A DNA stretch of 64,000 nt from Pseudomonadota bacterium (lineage in GTDB: Bacteria; Pseudomonadota; Alphaproteobacteria; Rhizobiales; Xanthobacteraceae), in contig JAEWHP010000032.1 in the NCBI GenBank assembly GCA_023387735.1, forward strand, positions 160,088-224,087. The letters are read 5' to 3'. Below the pieces are notes generated by a model. The model was not told the origin of the DNA. It did not search any database and was given only the letters and a program-made list of their open reading frames with translations. This document shows, in pieces, positions 41,944-50,972 of the stretch. The translations under genes were made by a program, and so were the position numbers. How positions within the stretch are numbered: position 1 is the first letter of the stretch; each line of letters opens with the position of its first letter.

Positions 41944-44007
41944 ATGAACTACGGCATTGTTTTCACGCCCCTGGTTCCGACGATCGTGCTGTGGATCGCG
42001 CTCGCCGCGATCGTTGCGATATCGGCGCTGCTGCTGATCGCCCGCGCGCGCGGCGCAGCGGTGCGCGTCGCGGCACTGGCGCTGATCCTGCTGGCGCTCG
42101 CCAACCCGTCCTTCACGCGGGAGGAGCGCGAGCCATTGTCCTCGGTCGCCGCCGTCGTGATCGACAAGAGCCCGAGCCAGAATTTTGGCACGCGCAACCA
42201 GGAGACGGCGAAGGCGCAGGAAGCCCTCGTCGATAGTTTGAAGAAGATCAAGGGGCTGGAAGTCCGCGTCGTCGAGGCCGGACAGGCCGACGGCGAGACC
42301 GACGGCACCAAGCTGTTCGGCGCGGTGTCCTCGGCGCTGTCGGATGTCCCGGTCGACCGCGTCGCCGGCGCGTTCCTGGTCACCGACGGCCGCGTCCACG
42401 ACATTCCCGCCAATGCCGCCGCCCTCGGTTTCCAGGCGCCGGTGCATGCACTGGTCACCGGGCGCAAGGACGAACGCGACCGGCGCATCGCGATCACGGC
42501 CGCGCCCCGCTTCGGCATCGTCGGACAGCCCCAGACCATCACCTACCGGCTGGACGACCAGGGGGTCACCGGCCAGCGCGCCAGGATCGTCGTACGCCGC
42601 GACGGCGAAGTCGTCAGCGAGCGCACGATGCTTAGCGGCCAGACCGCCAATGTCGAGATCGACATCAAGCACGCCGGCCAGAACATCGTCGAGATCGAGG
42701 CCTCGCCGCTGGAGAACGAACTGACGCCGGTCAACAACCGCGCCGTGGTCTCCATCGACGGCGTGCGCGACAAGCTGCGCGTGCTGCTGGTCTCCGGCGA
42801 GCCGCATTCCGGCGAGCGCACCTGGCGCAATCTGTTGAAGTCCGATGCCAGCGTCGACCTCGTGCATTTCACGATTCTGCGCCCGCCGGAGAAGCAGGAC
42901 GGCACGCCGATCAACGAATTGTCGCTGATCGCGTTTCCGACGCGCGAACTGTTCCAGCAGAAGATCCACGAGTTTCATCTGATCATCTTCGACCGCTACG
43001 CCCGCCAGGGCGTGCTGCCGATCGCCTATTTCGACAATATCGCGCGCTATGTCCGCGCCGGCGGCGCAGTGCTGGTCTCGGCCGGGCCGGACTACGCCTC
43101 CACCACCAGCATCTGGCGTACGCCGCTCGATACGGTGCTGCCAGCTGAGCCCGTCGGCGTCACCGAAAAGCCGTTCCATGCGCATCTGAGCGATGCCGGT
43201 AAACGCCATCCGGTGACGCGCGGCCTCGAAGGCTCCGCAAGCGAGCCGCCGCGCTGGAGCCGTTTCTTCCGCACCGTCGACACGCGCAATGCGATCACCC
43301 CGCCGGTCATGACCGGCGCCGACGGCAAGCCGCTGCTGCTGCTGTCGCGCTTCGGCGAGGGCCGCGTGGCACTCTTGCTGTCGGATCACATCTGGCTGTG
43401 GGCACGCGGCTTCGAGGGCGGCGGGCCGCATCTGGACCTGCTGCGGCGCACCTCGCACTGGCTGATGAAGCAACCGGACCTCGACGAGGAGGCGCTGCGG
43501 CTGCAGATCCAGGGCAAGGACCTCGTGGTGCTGCGCCAGACCATGGCCGACAACGTGCCGCCGGTGACCGTGACCTCGCCGAGCGGCGCCACCAGGGAGC
43601 TCGAGCTGACCGCAAGCGAACCCGGCACCTGGCGCTCGACGCTTCCGGCCAACGAACTCGGCCTGTGGCAGGCGACCGACGGCGCGCTGAAGGCGCTGAT
43701 CAATGTCGGGCCGACCAACCCGAAGGAGTTTTCCGAGGTCACCTCCACCACCGACATGCTGAAGCCGCTGGCGCAGGCGACCGGCGGCGACGCGCGCCGC
43801 GTGGCCGACGGCGGCAGCCTCGACATGCCCCGCGTGGTGCCGGTGCGTGCCTCCGGCGTCTTCCATGGCGACGGCTGGATGGGCGTCAAGATGCGCGACG
43901 CCAGCGTCGTCAAGGGCGTTGGCGTGCTGCCGATGTTCGCCGGCCTGATCGGCCTGTTGCTGCTGCTCGGTGCATTCGCAGCGACGTGGATCCGCGAGGG
44001 GCGGTAG
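41944..44007 (+). CDS. Membrane protein with VWA-like and GATase1-like regions
   Basis: 687 residues. Two N-terminal helices (about 8-32 and 38-55), a segment VVIDKSPSQN with D-x-S-x-S, then a long extracytoplasmic part. FDRYARQGVLP and RYVRAGGAVLVSAGP resemble the GATase1-like fold of related proteins, without an evident catalytic Cys. A C-terminal helix (about 660-680) ends at WIREGR. Last gene of the MoxR operon, 3 bp after the previous stop. Confidence 0.8.
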   Translation: MNYGIVFTPLVPTIVLWIALAAIVAISALLLIARARGAAVRVAALALILLALANPSFTREEREPLSSVAAVVIDKSPSQNFGTRNQETAKAQEALVDSLKKIKGLEVRVVEAGQADGETDGTKLFGAVSSALSDVPVDRVAGAFLVTDGRVHDIPANAAALGFQAPVHALVTGRKDERDRRIAITAAPRFGIVGQPQTITYRLDDQGVTGQRARIVVRRDGEVVSERTMLSGQTANVEIDIKHAGQNIVEIEASPLENELTPVNNRAVVSIDGVRDKLRVLLVSGEPHSGERTWRNLLKSDASVDLVHFTILRPPEKQDGTPINELSLIAFPTRELFQQKIHEFHLIIFDRYARQGVLPIAYFDNIARYVRAGGAVLVSAGPDYASTTSIWRTPLDTVLPAEPVGVTEKPFHAHLSDAGKRHPVTRGLEGSASEPPRWSRFFRTVDTRNAITPPVMTGADGKPLLLLSRFGEGRVALLLSDHIWLWARGFEGGGPHLDLLRRTSHWLMKQPDLDEEALRLQIQGKDLVVLRQTMADNVPPVTVTSPSGATRELELTASEPGTWRSTLPANELGLWQATDGALKALINVGPTNPKEFSEVTSTTDMLKPLAQATGGDARRVADGGSLDMPRVVPVRASGVFHGDGWMGVKMRDASVVKGVGVLPMFAGLIGLLLLLGAFAATWIREGR

Positions 44008-44029
44008 GCGCCGGCCCCGTCAGCAGACG

Positions 44030-45236
44030 TTATGCGATCTCGTCTGCTCGCCGCCATTTCGGGAACGGGTCGGCAAGCCCGGACCATTCGGCGACGTGCA
44101 TTCCCGGTTTCCCCGAAACCAGGCATGCATCGAGACGCGCCGCTATCGCCGACTGATCCATGTCGGTGCCAATGAAGACGATTTCCTGCCGACGATCGCC
44201 ATACACATCGCTCCAGTTTTTCTTGAGCGATTGCCGCCAGAACGGATCGTTGGGCCATCGGTCGACCGGGACGTTCGCCCACCAGAATCCCAGGCCCTCC
44301 GTTCTGACGATCGCGCCGGCCTGACTCAATTCGCCGAGCCATTGCGGGCGGGTCGCAATCCAGAAATGTCCCTTGGCGCGGATGACGCCGGCCCAGGTCT
44401 CGCTCAGGAATTGGTGGAATTTCGCCGGGTCGAACGGCCGGCGAGCGCGATACACAAAGCTTCCGACGCCATATTCCTCGGTCCGGCGTATGGTCGGCGA
44501 AACCGTACAATTCCTTGAACCAGAGCGGATGCTGCTGCGCCCGTTCGAAATCGAAGCGCCCCGTGTTCAGGACGCGCTCGAACGGCACCCTCGAAAAGCT
44601 AGCCTCGACGATATCGGCATCGGGATTGAGTGCGCGAATGATCTTTCGCGCGGCTTCCAGCTGCGCCGGCGAGGCATCGTCAACCTTGTTGAGCACGACC
44701 ACGTCGGCAAACTCGATCTGTTCAACCAGGAGATCCACCAGCGTACGTTTGTCGCCTTCTCCCAGCGATTCGCCGCGATCACCGAGAAAATCGGTCGACG
44801 AGTAATCTCGCAGCAAGTTTACCGCATCGACGACCGTTACCATCGTGTCGAGGATCGCCACATCGGAGAGACTGCCGCCGTCCTCGCCCCGGAAGTCGAA
44901 GGTGGCAGCGACGGGCAGCGGTTCCGAGATGCCGGTCGATTCGATCAGCAGGTAGTCGAACCGTTCGCCTTCGGCGAGCGCACGCACCTCCTTCAGCAGA
45001 TCGTCGCGCAACGTGCAGCAGATGCAGCCGTTGGTCATCTCGACGAGCTTTTCGTCAGTCCTCGAGAGGTTCGCACCGCCATCTCGCACCAGGTCGGCGT
45101 CGATGTTGACCTCGCTCATGTCGTTCACAATCACGGCCACCTTCAGGCCCTGACGGTTGTTGAGGACATGATTCAGCAAAGTTGTCTTTCCAGCCCCGAG
45201 GAAGCCGGACAAGACGGTGACGGGGAGTTTTCGCAT
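44030..45236 (-). pseudogene. CobW/COG0523 zinc-linked GTPase, frameshifted
   Basis: The N-terminal part from 45236 has Walker A GFLGAGKTT (11-19) and the metal motif CICC (71-74), the marks of COG0523 metallochaperone GTPases. The frame holds to FADHTP near 44485, then leaves the family sequence. The expected continuation (EYGVGSF, then VYRARRPFDPAKFH to the stop at 44030) lies in another frame. The best reading is a net loss of two bases near 44477-44487 at a CCGGACCGAGG. This is a real frameshift or a sequence error. The gene is preceded by a Zur-like box. Confidence 0.75.
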
Positions 45237-45313
45237 GCAGATCAAAAAGCCTGTTCAGCGCACGGAGCCCCAGCCGGGAAGGAATTCGCATGTGGGGGGA
45301 CCGTCGACTGAAT

Positions 45314-45339
45314 GAGTGTTATGTTATAACATAACACTC
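45314..45339. promoter_or_regulatory. Zur box 1 (upstream of cobW)
   Basis: A perfect 26-bp palindrome with half-site GAGTGTTATGTTA, 78 bp before the cobW start. The core GTTATGTTATAACATAAC fits alphaproteobacterial Zur boxes as I recall them. It matches box 2 at ATGTTATAA. Genes on both sides are of types controlled by zinc. Confidence 0.75.
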
Positions 45340-45477
45340 GCAATGACGCTGATGTCAATAGACGCCCAGACAGGCAACGGCAGTGTTGATGTTGCCCAAA
45401 TCGCACAGTTCGCGAAATGTCGAGCTCCCAACTCCGCAACGCCTCGGATGCACATTGACAGTCGGGCGTCGCTCGCG

Positions 45478-45494
45478 ATGTTATAATATAACAT
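45478..45494. promoter_or_regulatory. Zur box 2 (upstream of DUF2946-receptor operon)
   Basis: ATGTTATAATATAACAT, a perfect 17-base inverted repeat around a central A, 51 bp before the start of the DUF2946 gene. It contains TATAAT (45482-45487), so a repressor bound here would cover the probable -10. Confidence 0.7.
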
Positions 45495-45545
45495 AGGCGG
45501 TCGCGCTCTTCAGTCGCATAATCGTTTCGGGGAAGGCGCAAGCTC

Positions 45546-45956
45546 TTGAACTGGTTCCGGAAGCACCTCAGGCACGGCTCGCGTCTGGCGCTGTTTGCGC
45601 TCGCGATCCAGTTTGTGGTGTCGTTCGGGCACTTTCACGAGGCCGCCGCGCAGGGCGTCCGGATCGGCCTTTCCGATGCCGGCCCGACCTACGCCACCGA
45701 ACAGACTGCGCTTGTCGCAGCCGGCGAAGCGGCCCAGTCGCAGGCGCCGTCCGATCACGACAACGACCGGCATGCAGCGGAAGCGTGCGCGATCTGCGCC
45801 GTCCTCTCGCTGGCCAACAACTACCTGTTCGCCGCGCCGCCCGTGCTGCAATTGCCGCAGGCGATCGAACTTCTCCGCCTGACCACCGACGCCGAATTCG
45901 CGCATCTCGGCGCGTTGCATCCGCCATTCCAGCCGCGCGCGCCCCCCGCCTCCTGA
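45546..45956 (+). CDS. DUF2946 family protein
   Basis: 136 residues. A signal or anchor helix (about 12-29, LALFALAIQFVVSFGHFH) is followed by a low-complexity middle, then HDNDRHAAEACAIC (H71, H76, C81, C84), a second hydrophobic segment and a proline-rich tail. The histidines and CxxC could bind a metal. The start is TTG, with GGGGAAGG upstream, and I find no in-frame ATG before the helix. The receptor gene follows about 110 bp downstream. Confidence 0.75.
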   Translation: MNWFRKHLRHGSRLALFALAIQFVVSFGHFHEAAAQGVRIGLSDAGPTYATEQTALVAAGEAAQSQAPSDHDNDRHAAEACAICAVLSLANNYLFAAPPVLQLPQAIELLRLTTDAEFAHLGALHPPFQPRAPPAS

Positions 45957-46069
45957 CATCGATTGATTGATACACTTCTCCGGAAGCATCGCCGCGCCGC
46001 GCGCGGCCGATCCGCCGGGGAAAAATCGGAATCGATCCGTCGCACACCGACGGGATCAGGATCGGGACA

Positions 46070-48460
46070 ATGACATTCAAGAAGAAACGAGCGTTCCATT
46101 TCGGTGGAGCAAGCTGGCTATTGCTATGCGCGGTAGCCGACGGCGCGCTGGCCCAGGACGCGGCATCGCCCCCCACCTCGACGCAACTGCCTGAAATTTC
46201 CGTAACGGCGCCAAGCCCGATCGTACGGCGAAAACCTGCACCGCCCCGAACGCCGGCGCGCGTCGCCCGCACCGCGCCCGGCCAGAACCGCGAACGTCCG
46301 GCAGAACCGCAGGCCACGCCGATCGCAGCCGCGCCCCAGCAGGGCGTGCTGCCGATCGTCACCGATCAATTTGCAACCGTCACCGTGGTGCCGAACGAGG
46401 AAATCCGTCGCGAAGGCACCGCCCAGCTCGGCGATCTCCTGTTCTCCAAGCCCGGCATCACCGGCTCCACCTTCGCGCCGGGCGCCGCCAGCCGTCCGAT
46501 CATTCGCGGGCTCGACGTCAACCGGGTTGGCATCCTGGAAAACGGCACCAGCGCCGGCGGCGTCTCCGATCTCGGCGAAGACCATTTCGTGCCGGTCGAT
46601 CCGCTGGCGACAAATCAGGTCGAGGTCATCCGCGGTCCGGCGGCGCTGCGCTACGGCTCGACCTCGATCGGCGGCGTCGTCAGCGCGACCAACAACCGCA
46701 TCCCCGACGCCCTTCCCTCATGCGCGGCCGCCCCGTTCCAGGCCTACGGGCTGCCGACCAAGGCGCCGCTCGCCAACCTGCAATCGCCTTCCTGCGTCAC
46801 GGTCGAAACCCGCACCGCGGTCAACTCCGTCGACCGCGGTGTCGATGGCGGTATCCTGATCGATGCCGGCGGCGGCAATTTCGCGGTACATGCCGACGCC
46901 TATGGTCGCAAGGCCGGCGATTACAGCATCCCGGGCTATCCCTATCTGTTCGACCAGACCTTGCCGGTCGACGGGCGGCAGCCGAACTCGGCGATGCAGG
47001 CGAGTGGTGCATCGGTCGGCGGCTCCTATATCTTCCATGGCGGCTTCATCGGCGCCGCCATCACGCAGAACAATACGCTGTATCGCATCCCGGGAATTGA
47101 ACCTTCCGAAAACCAGACCAGGATCGACGCACGCCAGACCAAGTTCACGGCAAAGGGCGAATACCGCCCGGATGCGGCAGCGATCGATGCCATCAGGTTT
47201 TGGGCCGGCGCGACCGACTACAAGCACAACGAGATCGGTCTGGCCGATCCTGCCGACCTTTTCTCGTCAGGCGTCCGGCAGACCTTTACCAACAGGGAGC
47301 AGGAAGGGCGCGTCGAAGTGCAGATGGCGCCGTTCAACGCGCGCTTCGCCGCCGTCACCACCGCATTCGGTCTGCAGGCCGGGCATCAGGAACTGACGGC
47401 ATCGAGCCCGGACGTTCCGGGCAGTCCGCTCAGCGGGTTGTTCGATCCCAACAAGAACAGCAGGGTCGCCGGCTACGCCTTCAACGAATTCAAGTTCTCC
47501 GACAGCACCAAGGCGCAGATTGCCGGCCGAATCGAACACGTCAGCCTCAACGGAACGACGCCGTCGTTCATTCCGGAGCTGTTCGACCTCAACGCCAATC
47601 CCGGCGATATCGGCCCGCCGACGGCCCGCAACCTGAATTTCACGCCGAAGAGCGCCAGCATCGGCCTGATCCAGAATTTGCCGGGCGAACTGGTGGCGAG
47701 CGTCACCGCCCAATATGTCGAACGCGCGCCAAAGCCTGCGGAGCTGTTCTCGCGCGGGCCGCACGACGCAACCGTCACCTTCGACATCGGCAATCCCAAC
47801 CTGGGAATGGAGACCGCCAAGTCGATCGAGATCGGATTGCGACGGGCGACCGGACCCCTGAGGTTCGAAGCGACGGCCTACTACACGAAATTCAATGGCT
47901 TCATTTACCGCCGCCTCACCGGCAACACCTGCGAGGACGTCGCCTGTGTCGGCCCTGCCGACCCGGCCTATCCGCTCGAACTGAACCAGGCGATCTATTC
48001 GCAGCGCGACGCTACCTTCCGCGGCGGCGAGTTCCAGAGCCAGCTCGACATCGGTCCGCTCCACGGCGGTATCTGGGGCGTCGAGAGCCAGTTCGATGTC
48101 GTGCGCGCCACCTTCGACGACGGCACCAACGTTCCGCGAATCCCGCCGGTGCGCGCCGGCGGCGGCTTGTTCTGGCGCGATGCCAACTGGCTGACGCGGA
48201 TCAACCTGCTGCACGCCTTTGCGCAGAACGACATCGCCCCGATCGGCGAGACGCCGACCGCGGGCTATAATCTGCTAAAGGCGGAGGTCAGCTACAAGAC
48301 CAGGCTCGACCAGTCCTGGTTCGGCGCGCGCGAAATGGTGGTGGGGCTGGTCGGCAACAACCTGCTGAACGAGAACATGCGCAATTCGGCGTCCTTCAAC
48401 AAGGACGAGGTCCTGCTGCCCGGCATCGGCGTGCGCGCGTTCGCCAATCTGAAGTTCTAG
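46070..48460 (+). CDS. TonB-dependent outer-membrane receptor, probably zinc (ZnuD-like)
   Basis: 796 residues. Signal peptide to about residue 28 (ending GALAQD), a proline/arginine-rich linker, plug domain (about 100-215: IVTDQFATVTVVPNEEIRREG, GLDVNRVGILENG, EVIRGPAALRYG), then a long beta-barrel ending in FANLKF with the terminal Phe. Two cysteine pairs sit in likely extracellular loops (SCAAAP...PSC and NTCEDVAC), a feature seen in ZnuD. Zinc is inferred from the Zur boxes and cobW, not from ligand residues. Confidence 0.88.
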   Translation: MTFKKKRAFHFGGASWLLLCAVADGALAQDAASPPTSTQLPEISVTAPSPIVRRKPAPPRTPARVARTAPGQNRERPAEPQATPIAAAPQQGVLPIVTDQFATVTVVPNEEIRREGTAQLGDLLFSKPGITGSTFAPGAASRPIIRGLDVNRVGILENGTSAGGVSDLGEDHFVPVDPLATNQVEVIRGPAALRYGSTSIGGVVSATNNRIPDALPSCAAAPFQAYGLPTKAPLANLQSPSCVTVETRTAVNSVDRGVDGGILIDAGGGNFAVHADAYGRKAGDYSIPGYPYLFDQTLPVDGRQPNSAMQASGASVGGSYIFHGGFIGAAITQNNTLYRIPGIEPSENQTRIDARQTKFTAKGEYRPDAAAIDAIRFWAGATDYKHNEIGLADPADLFSSGVRQTFTNREQEGRVEVQMAPFNARFAAVTTAFGLQAGHQELTASSPDVPGSPLSGLFDPNKNSRVAGYAFNEFKFSDSTKAQIAGRIEHVSLNGTTPSFIPELFDLNANPGDIGPPTARNLNFTPKSASIGLIQNLPGELVASVTAQYVERAPKPAELFSRGPHDATVTFDIGNPNLGMETAKSIEIGLRRATGPLRFEATAYYTKFNGFIYRRLTGNTCEDVACVGPADPAYPLELNQAIYSQRDATFRGGEFQSQLDIGPLHGGIWGVESQFDVVRATFDDGTNVPRIPPVRAGGGLFWRDANWLTRINLLHAFAQNDIAPIGETPTAGYNLLKAEVSYKTRLDQSWFGAREMVVGLVGNNLLNENMRNSASFNKDEVLLPGIGVRAFANLKF

Positions 48461-48482
48461 AGCATTGCGCGCATTGGGTGGC

Positions 48483-48505
48483 GTTAGCCGGTGGTACCGG
48501 CTAAC
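48483..48505 (+). terminator. Hairpin after the receptor gene
   Basis: GTTAGCCGGT and ACCGGCTAAC form 10-bp arms around a 3-base loop, 20 bases after the stop. There is no T-run, so termination is likely but not certain. Confidence 0.55.
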
Positions 48506-48578
48506 GTCGGCATGACGTTGGCTGCGAAGATCGATCCAGCGTCAGATGTGCCACCCGAAGCGGACGAACAGCCAGCAG

Positions 48579-50375
48579 ATGTCGTCGCCTATCAATATTC
48601 CCGCCTACAGCGACGCGCTCGTTCTGCTCGGTACCGCGGGCGTCGTCATTCCATTGGTACGGCGGTTCGGCCTCAATCCCGTTCTGGGCTATCTCGGTGC
48701 CGGGGCGATCCTGGGCCCTCTCGGGCTGGGATCGTTCATCGAGAGCTTTCCGCTGCTGTATTGGTTCACAGTCGTCGACGCCAAGAACGTCTCCGGCATT
48801 GCGAACCTCGGTATCGTGTTCCTGCTCTTCCTGATCGGCATGGAGTTGTCCTACGATCGATTGAAGGCGATGCGCCGCCTGATTTTCGGGCTGGGCAGCC
48901 TTCAGATCGTATTCTCCACCGTCGCGATCGGCACAGTCGCGGCCATTGCGGGCAGCAAAGGTCCGGTCGCGTTCATTATCGGCGCGTGCCTCGCCCTCTC
49001 CTCCACGGCGATCGTCGTCGAGATGCTCTCCCGGCAAGGGCGGCTCAACACAAGCGCAGGAAGAGCGAGCTTCGCGACACTGCTGGCGCAGGATCTCGCA
49101 GTCGCCCCCCTCCTGCTCTTCATCTCGATCTATGGCGCGGGCGAATCGGGCTCGGTCGTCGGCACGCTGCTGCTCGCGCTGACCAACGCCGCCATCGCGC
49201 TCGGTGTGATCGTCGTCGCCGGCCGCGTGGTCATGCGCCCGCTGTTCCGCCTTGTCGCGTCGGTGGGCATGAGCGACCTGTTCGTGGCCACGACACTGTT
49301 CGTCATCGTTGCGACAGGCGTGGCGGCCGCGGTGGCCGGCATATCCATGGCGCTTGGCGCCTTTGTCGCCGGCCTGCTGCTTGCCGAGACCGAATTCCGC
49401 AAGGCGATTGAAACCGCCATCAACCCGTTCAAGGGACTTCTGCTCGGCCTGTTCTTTTTCACGGTCGGCATGAACATCGACTTTCGCGAACTGGCCCGCG
49501 AACCGGTCTGGCTGGTCGGAGGCGCCCTCGCTCTGATTGCCATGAAGGCCGCGATTCTCATCGGCCTTGCGCGGACGTACCGGCTTTCCTGGCCGGCTTC
49601 ACTCGAGATGGGCCTTCTGCTCGGACCGGGCGGCGAGTTCGCCTTTGTCGGAATAGGCATCGCGGCGGAGCTTGGTCTGATCGGCGCCAAGTTATCGGGC
49701 TTCACGGTAACACTGACCGCGCTGACGATGATGCTGATCCCGGCGCTGTCCCATCTCGCGCGGCGGCTGGCGCCGATCGTGCGCGAGGACAAGCCGCTTG
49801 ACCCCGAACTTCAGGCCGCGCCGAGCGGAGGCAGCGGCCATGCCATCATCATCGGATACGGTCGGGTCGGACAGGTGGTCTGCACGATGCTCGATCGGCA
49901 CCAGTTCAAGTACATCGCCGTCGACAACGATGCCACGGCAGTGCCGGAGCAGCGGCGGCAAGGGCGAACCGTCTTTTACGGAGACGCTACAAATCCCGAG
50001 TTCCTGAAGAGCTGCGGTCTGATGGAAGCCGCCGCCGTGATCGTGACGATCAATGAGCCCGAGAGCATCGACGAAATCGTTGCCCAGGTCCGCACGTTCA
50101 GGAAAGATTTGCTGGTGGTTTCGCGCGCCCGCGACGCCGACCATGCGCGGCATCTCTACCAGATCGGCGTCACCGATGCCGTGCCGGAGACCATCGAGGC
50201 GAGCCTGCTGGTGTCCGAGGCCGCCCTGATCGGCCTCGGCGTGGCGATGGGCCACGTCGTCGCCTCCATCCACGAGAAGCGCGAGGAATTTCGGCACGAA
50301 TTGCAACAGGCTGCGGGGAGTGCAGGCACCGTGCCGATCCGAACGGCCGGCACCAGAAGGCGGCGCACTTCCTGA
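48579..50375 (+). CDS. Kef-type cation:proton antiporter with RCK domain
   Basis: 598 residues. About 12 membrane helices (residues 10-390) with NPVLGYLGAGAILGPLGLG and GMELSYDRLK match the CPA2 family. A cytoplasmic TrkA-N (RCK) domain follows with IIIGYGRVGQVV near 420, a Rossmann motif that binds NAD(H) or nucleotides. It probably exports K+ or Na+ in exchange for H+. The ATG at 48579 gives the family N-terminus; 48546 is an alternative adding 11 residues. Confidence 0.9.
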   Translation: MSSPINIPAYSDALVLLGTAGVVIPLVRRFGLNPVLGYLGAGAILGPLGLGSFIESFPLLYWFTVVDAKNVSGIANLGIVFLLFLIGMELSYDRLKAMRRLIFGLGSLQIVFSTVAIGTVAAIAGSKGPVAFIIGACLALSSTAIVVEMLSRQGRLNTSAGRASFATLLAQDLAVAPLLLFISIYGAGESGSVVGTLLLALTNAAIALGVIVVAGRVVMRPLFRLVASVGMSDLFVATTLFVIVATGVAAAVAGISMALGAFVAGLLLAETEFRKAIETAINPFKGLLLGLFFFTVGMNIDFRELAREPVWLVGGALALIAMKAAILIGLARTYRLSWPASLEMGLLLGPGGEFAFVGIGIAAELGLIGAKLSGFTVTLTALTMMLIPALSHLARRLAPIVREDKPLDPELQAAPSGGSGHAIIIGYGRVGQVVCTMLDRHQFKYIAVDNDATAVPEQRRQGRTVFYGDATNPEFLKSCGLMEAAAVIVTINEPESIDEIVAQVRTFRKDLLVVSRARDADHARHLYQIGVTDAVPETIEASLLVSEAALIGLGVAMGHVVASIHEKREEFRHELQQAAGSAGTVPIRTAGTRRRRTS

Positions 50376-50391
50376 GATCGCCGGAGGGTCG

Positions 50392-50904
50392 CTAGCGCGC
50401 CTTGCTCCAGTCCGGACGGATTTCGCCGGAGACGCCGTCGAAGGCGCCTTCAACCAGTTCCGCCACCAGCAGGCGCTTGTAATCCACCGGACCCGGCATG
50501 GTCGCCCTTCCCTTGGGCACGACCTTGAATCCGACGCGGCTGTAATAGGGTTCGTCGCCGACCAGGATGACGAGGCGATGGCCCTTGCCCCTGGCGTCCT
50601 GCAGCGAGCGGTCGAGCAGCATGCGCCCGACGCCGCGGCTGCGAAACGGTGGCTCGACCGTCAGCGGCCCGAGCATCAGGGCCGGCGTGTCGCCGATGCA
50701 GATCGGCAGCTGGCGCACCGAGCCCACCAGCAACGTGCCGATCCGCGCCGTGAACGACAGATCGAGCAGATGATCGACATGTTCGCGCAGGCGGTAGGCG
50801 CTCAGCACGAAGCGCCCGGGCCCGAACGTGCGCTCATGCAGGCGCTCGATCGCCTGCGCGTCCTTTGGTGTTTCGGCCAGGATAGTGACGTCAAGTTCGC
50901 TCAT
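50392..50904 (-). CDS. GNAT-family N-acetyltransferase
   Basis: 170 residues. VTILAETPKDAQAIERLHERTFG, the acetyl-CoA-binding loop PPFRSRGVGRMLLDRSL (Q/R-x-x-G-x-G/A), and GDEPYYSRVGFK are the GNAT strands and loops. It matches the YhbS-like subgroup. The acceptor is unknown. The ATG at 50904 is preferred to upstream starts because the fold begins there. It lies 68 bp downstream of the glycosyltransferase gene. Confidence 0.88.
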   Translation of the reverse strand: MSELDVTILAETPKDAQAIERLHERTFGPGRFVLSAYRLREHVDHLLDLSFTARIGTLLVGSVRQLPICIGDTPALMLGPLTVEPPFRSRGVGRMLLDRSLQDARGKGHRLVILVGDEPYYSRVGFKVVPKGRATMPGPVDYKRLLVAELVEGAFDGVSGEIRPDWSKAR

Positions 50905-50972
50905 GATGGGGCGCGGGATAGCATCTGGCGGCGGCGCGGTCCATGACCTCACCGCACCAAATTGAAGCAGAC

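Noticed and set aside
45455..45487. TTGACA and TATAAT upstream of the DUF2946 gene as a promoter
   Set aside because: The -10 is plausible but the spacing to TTGACA is 21 bases, too long for a standard promoter.
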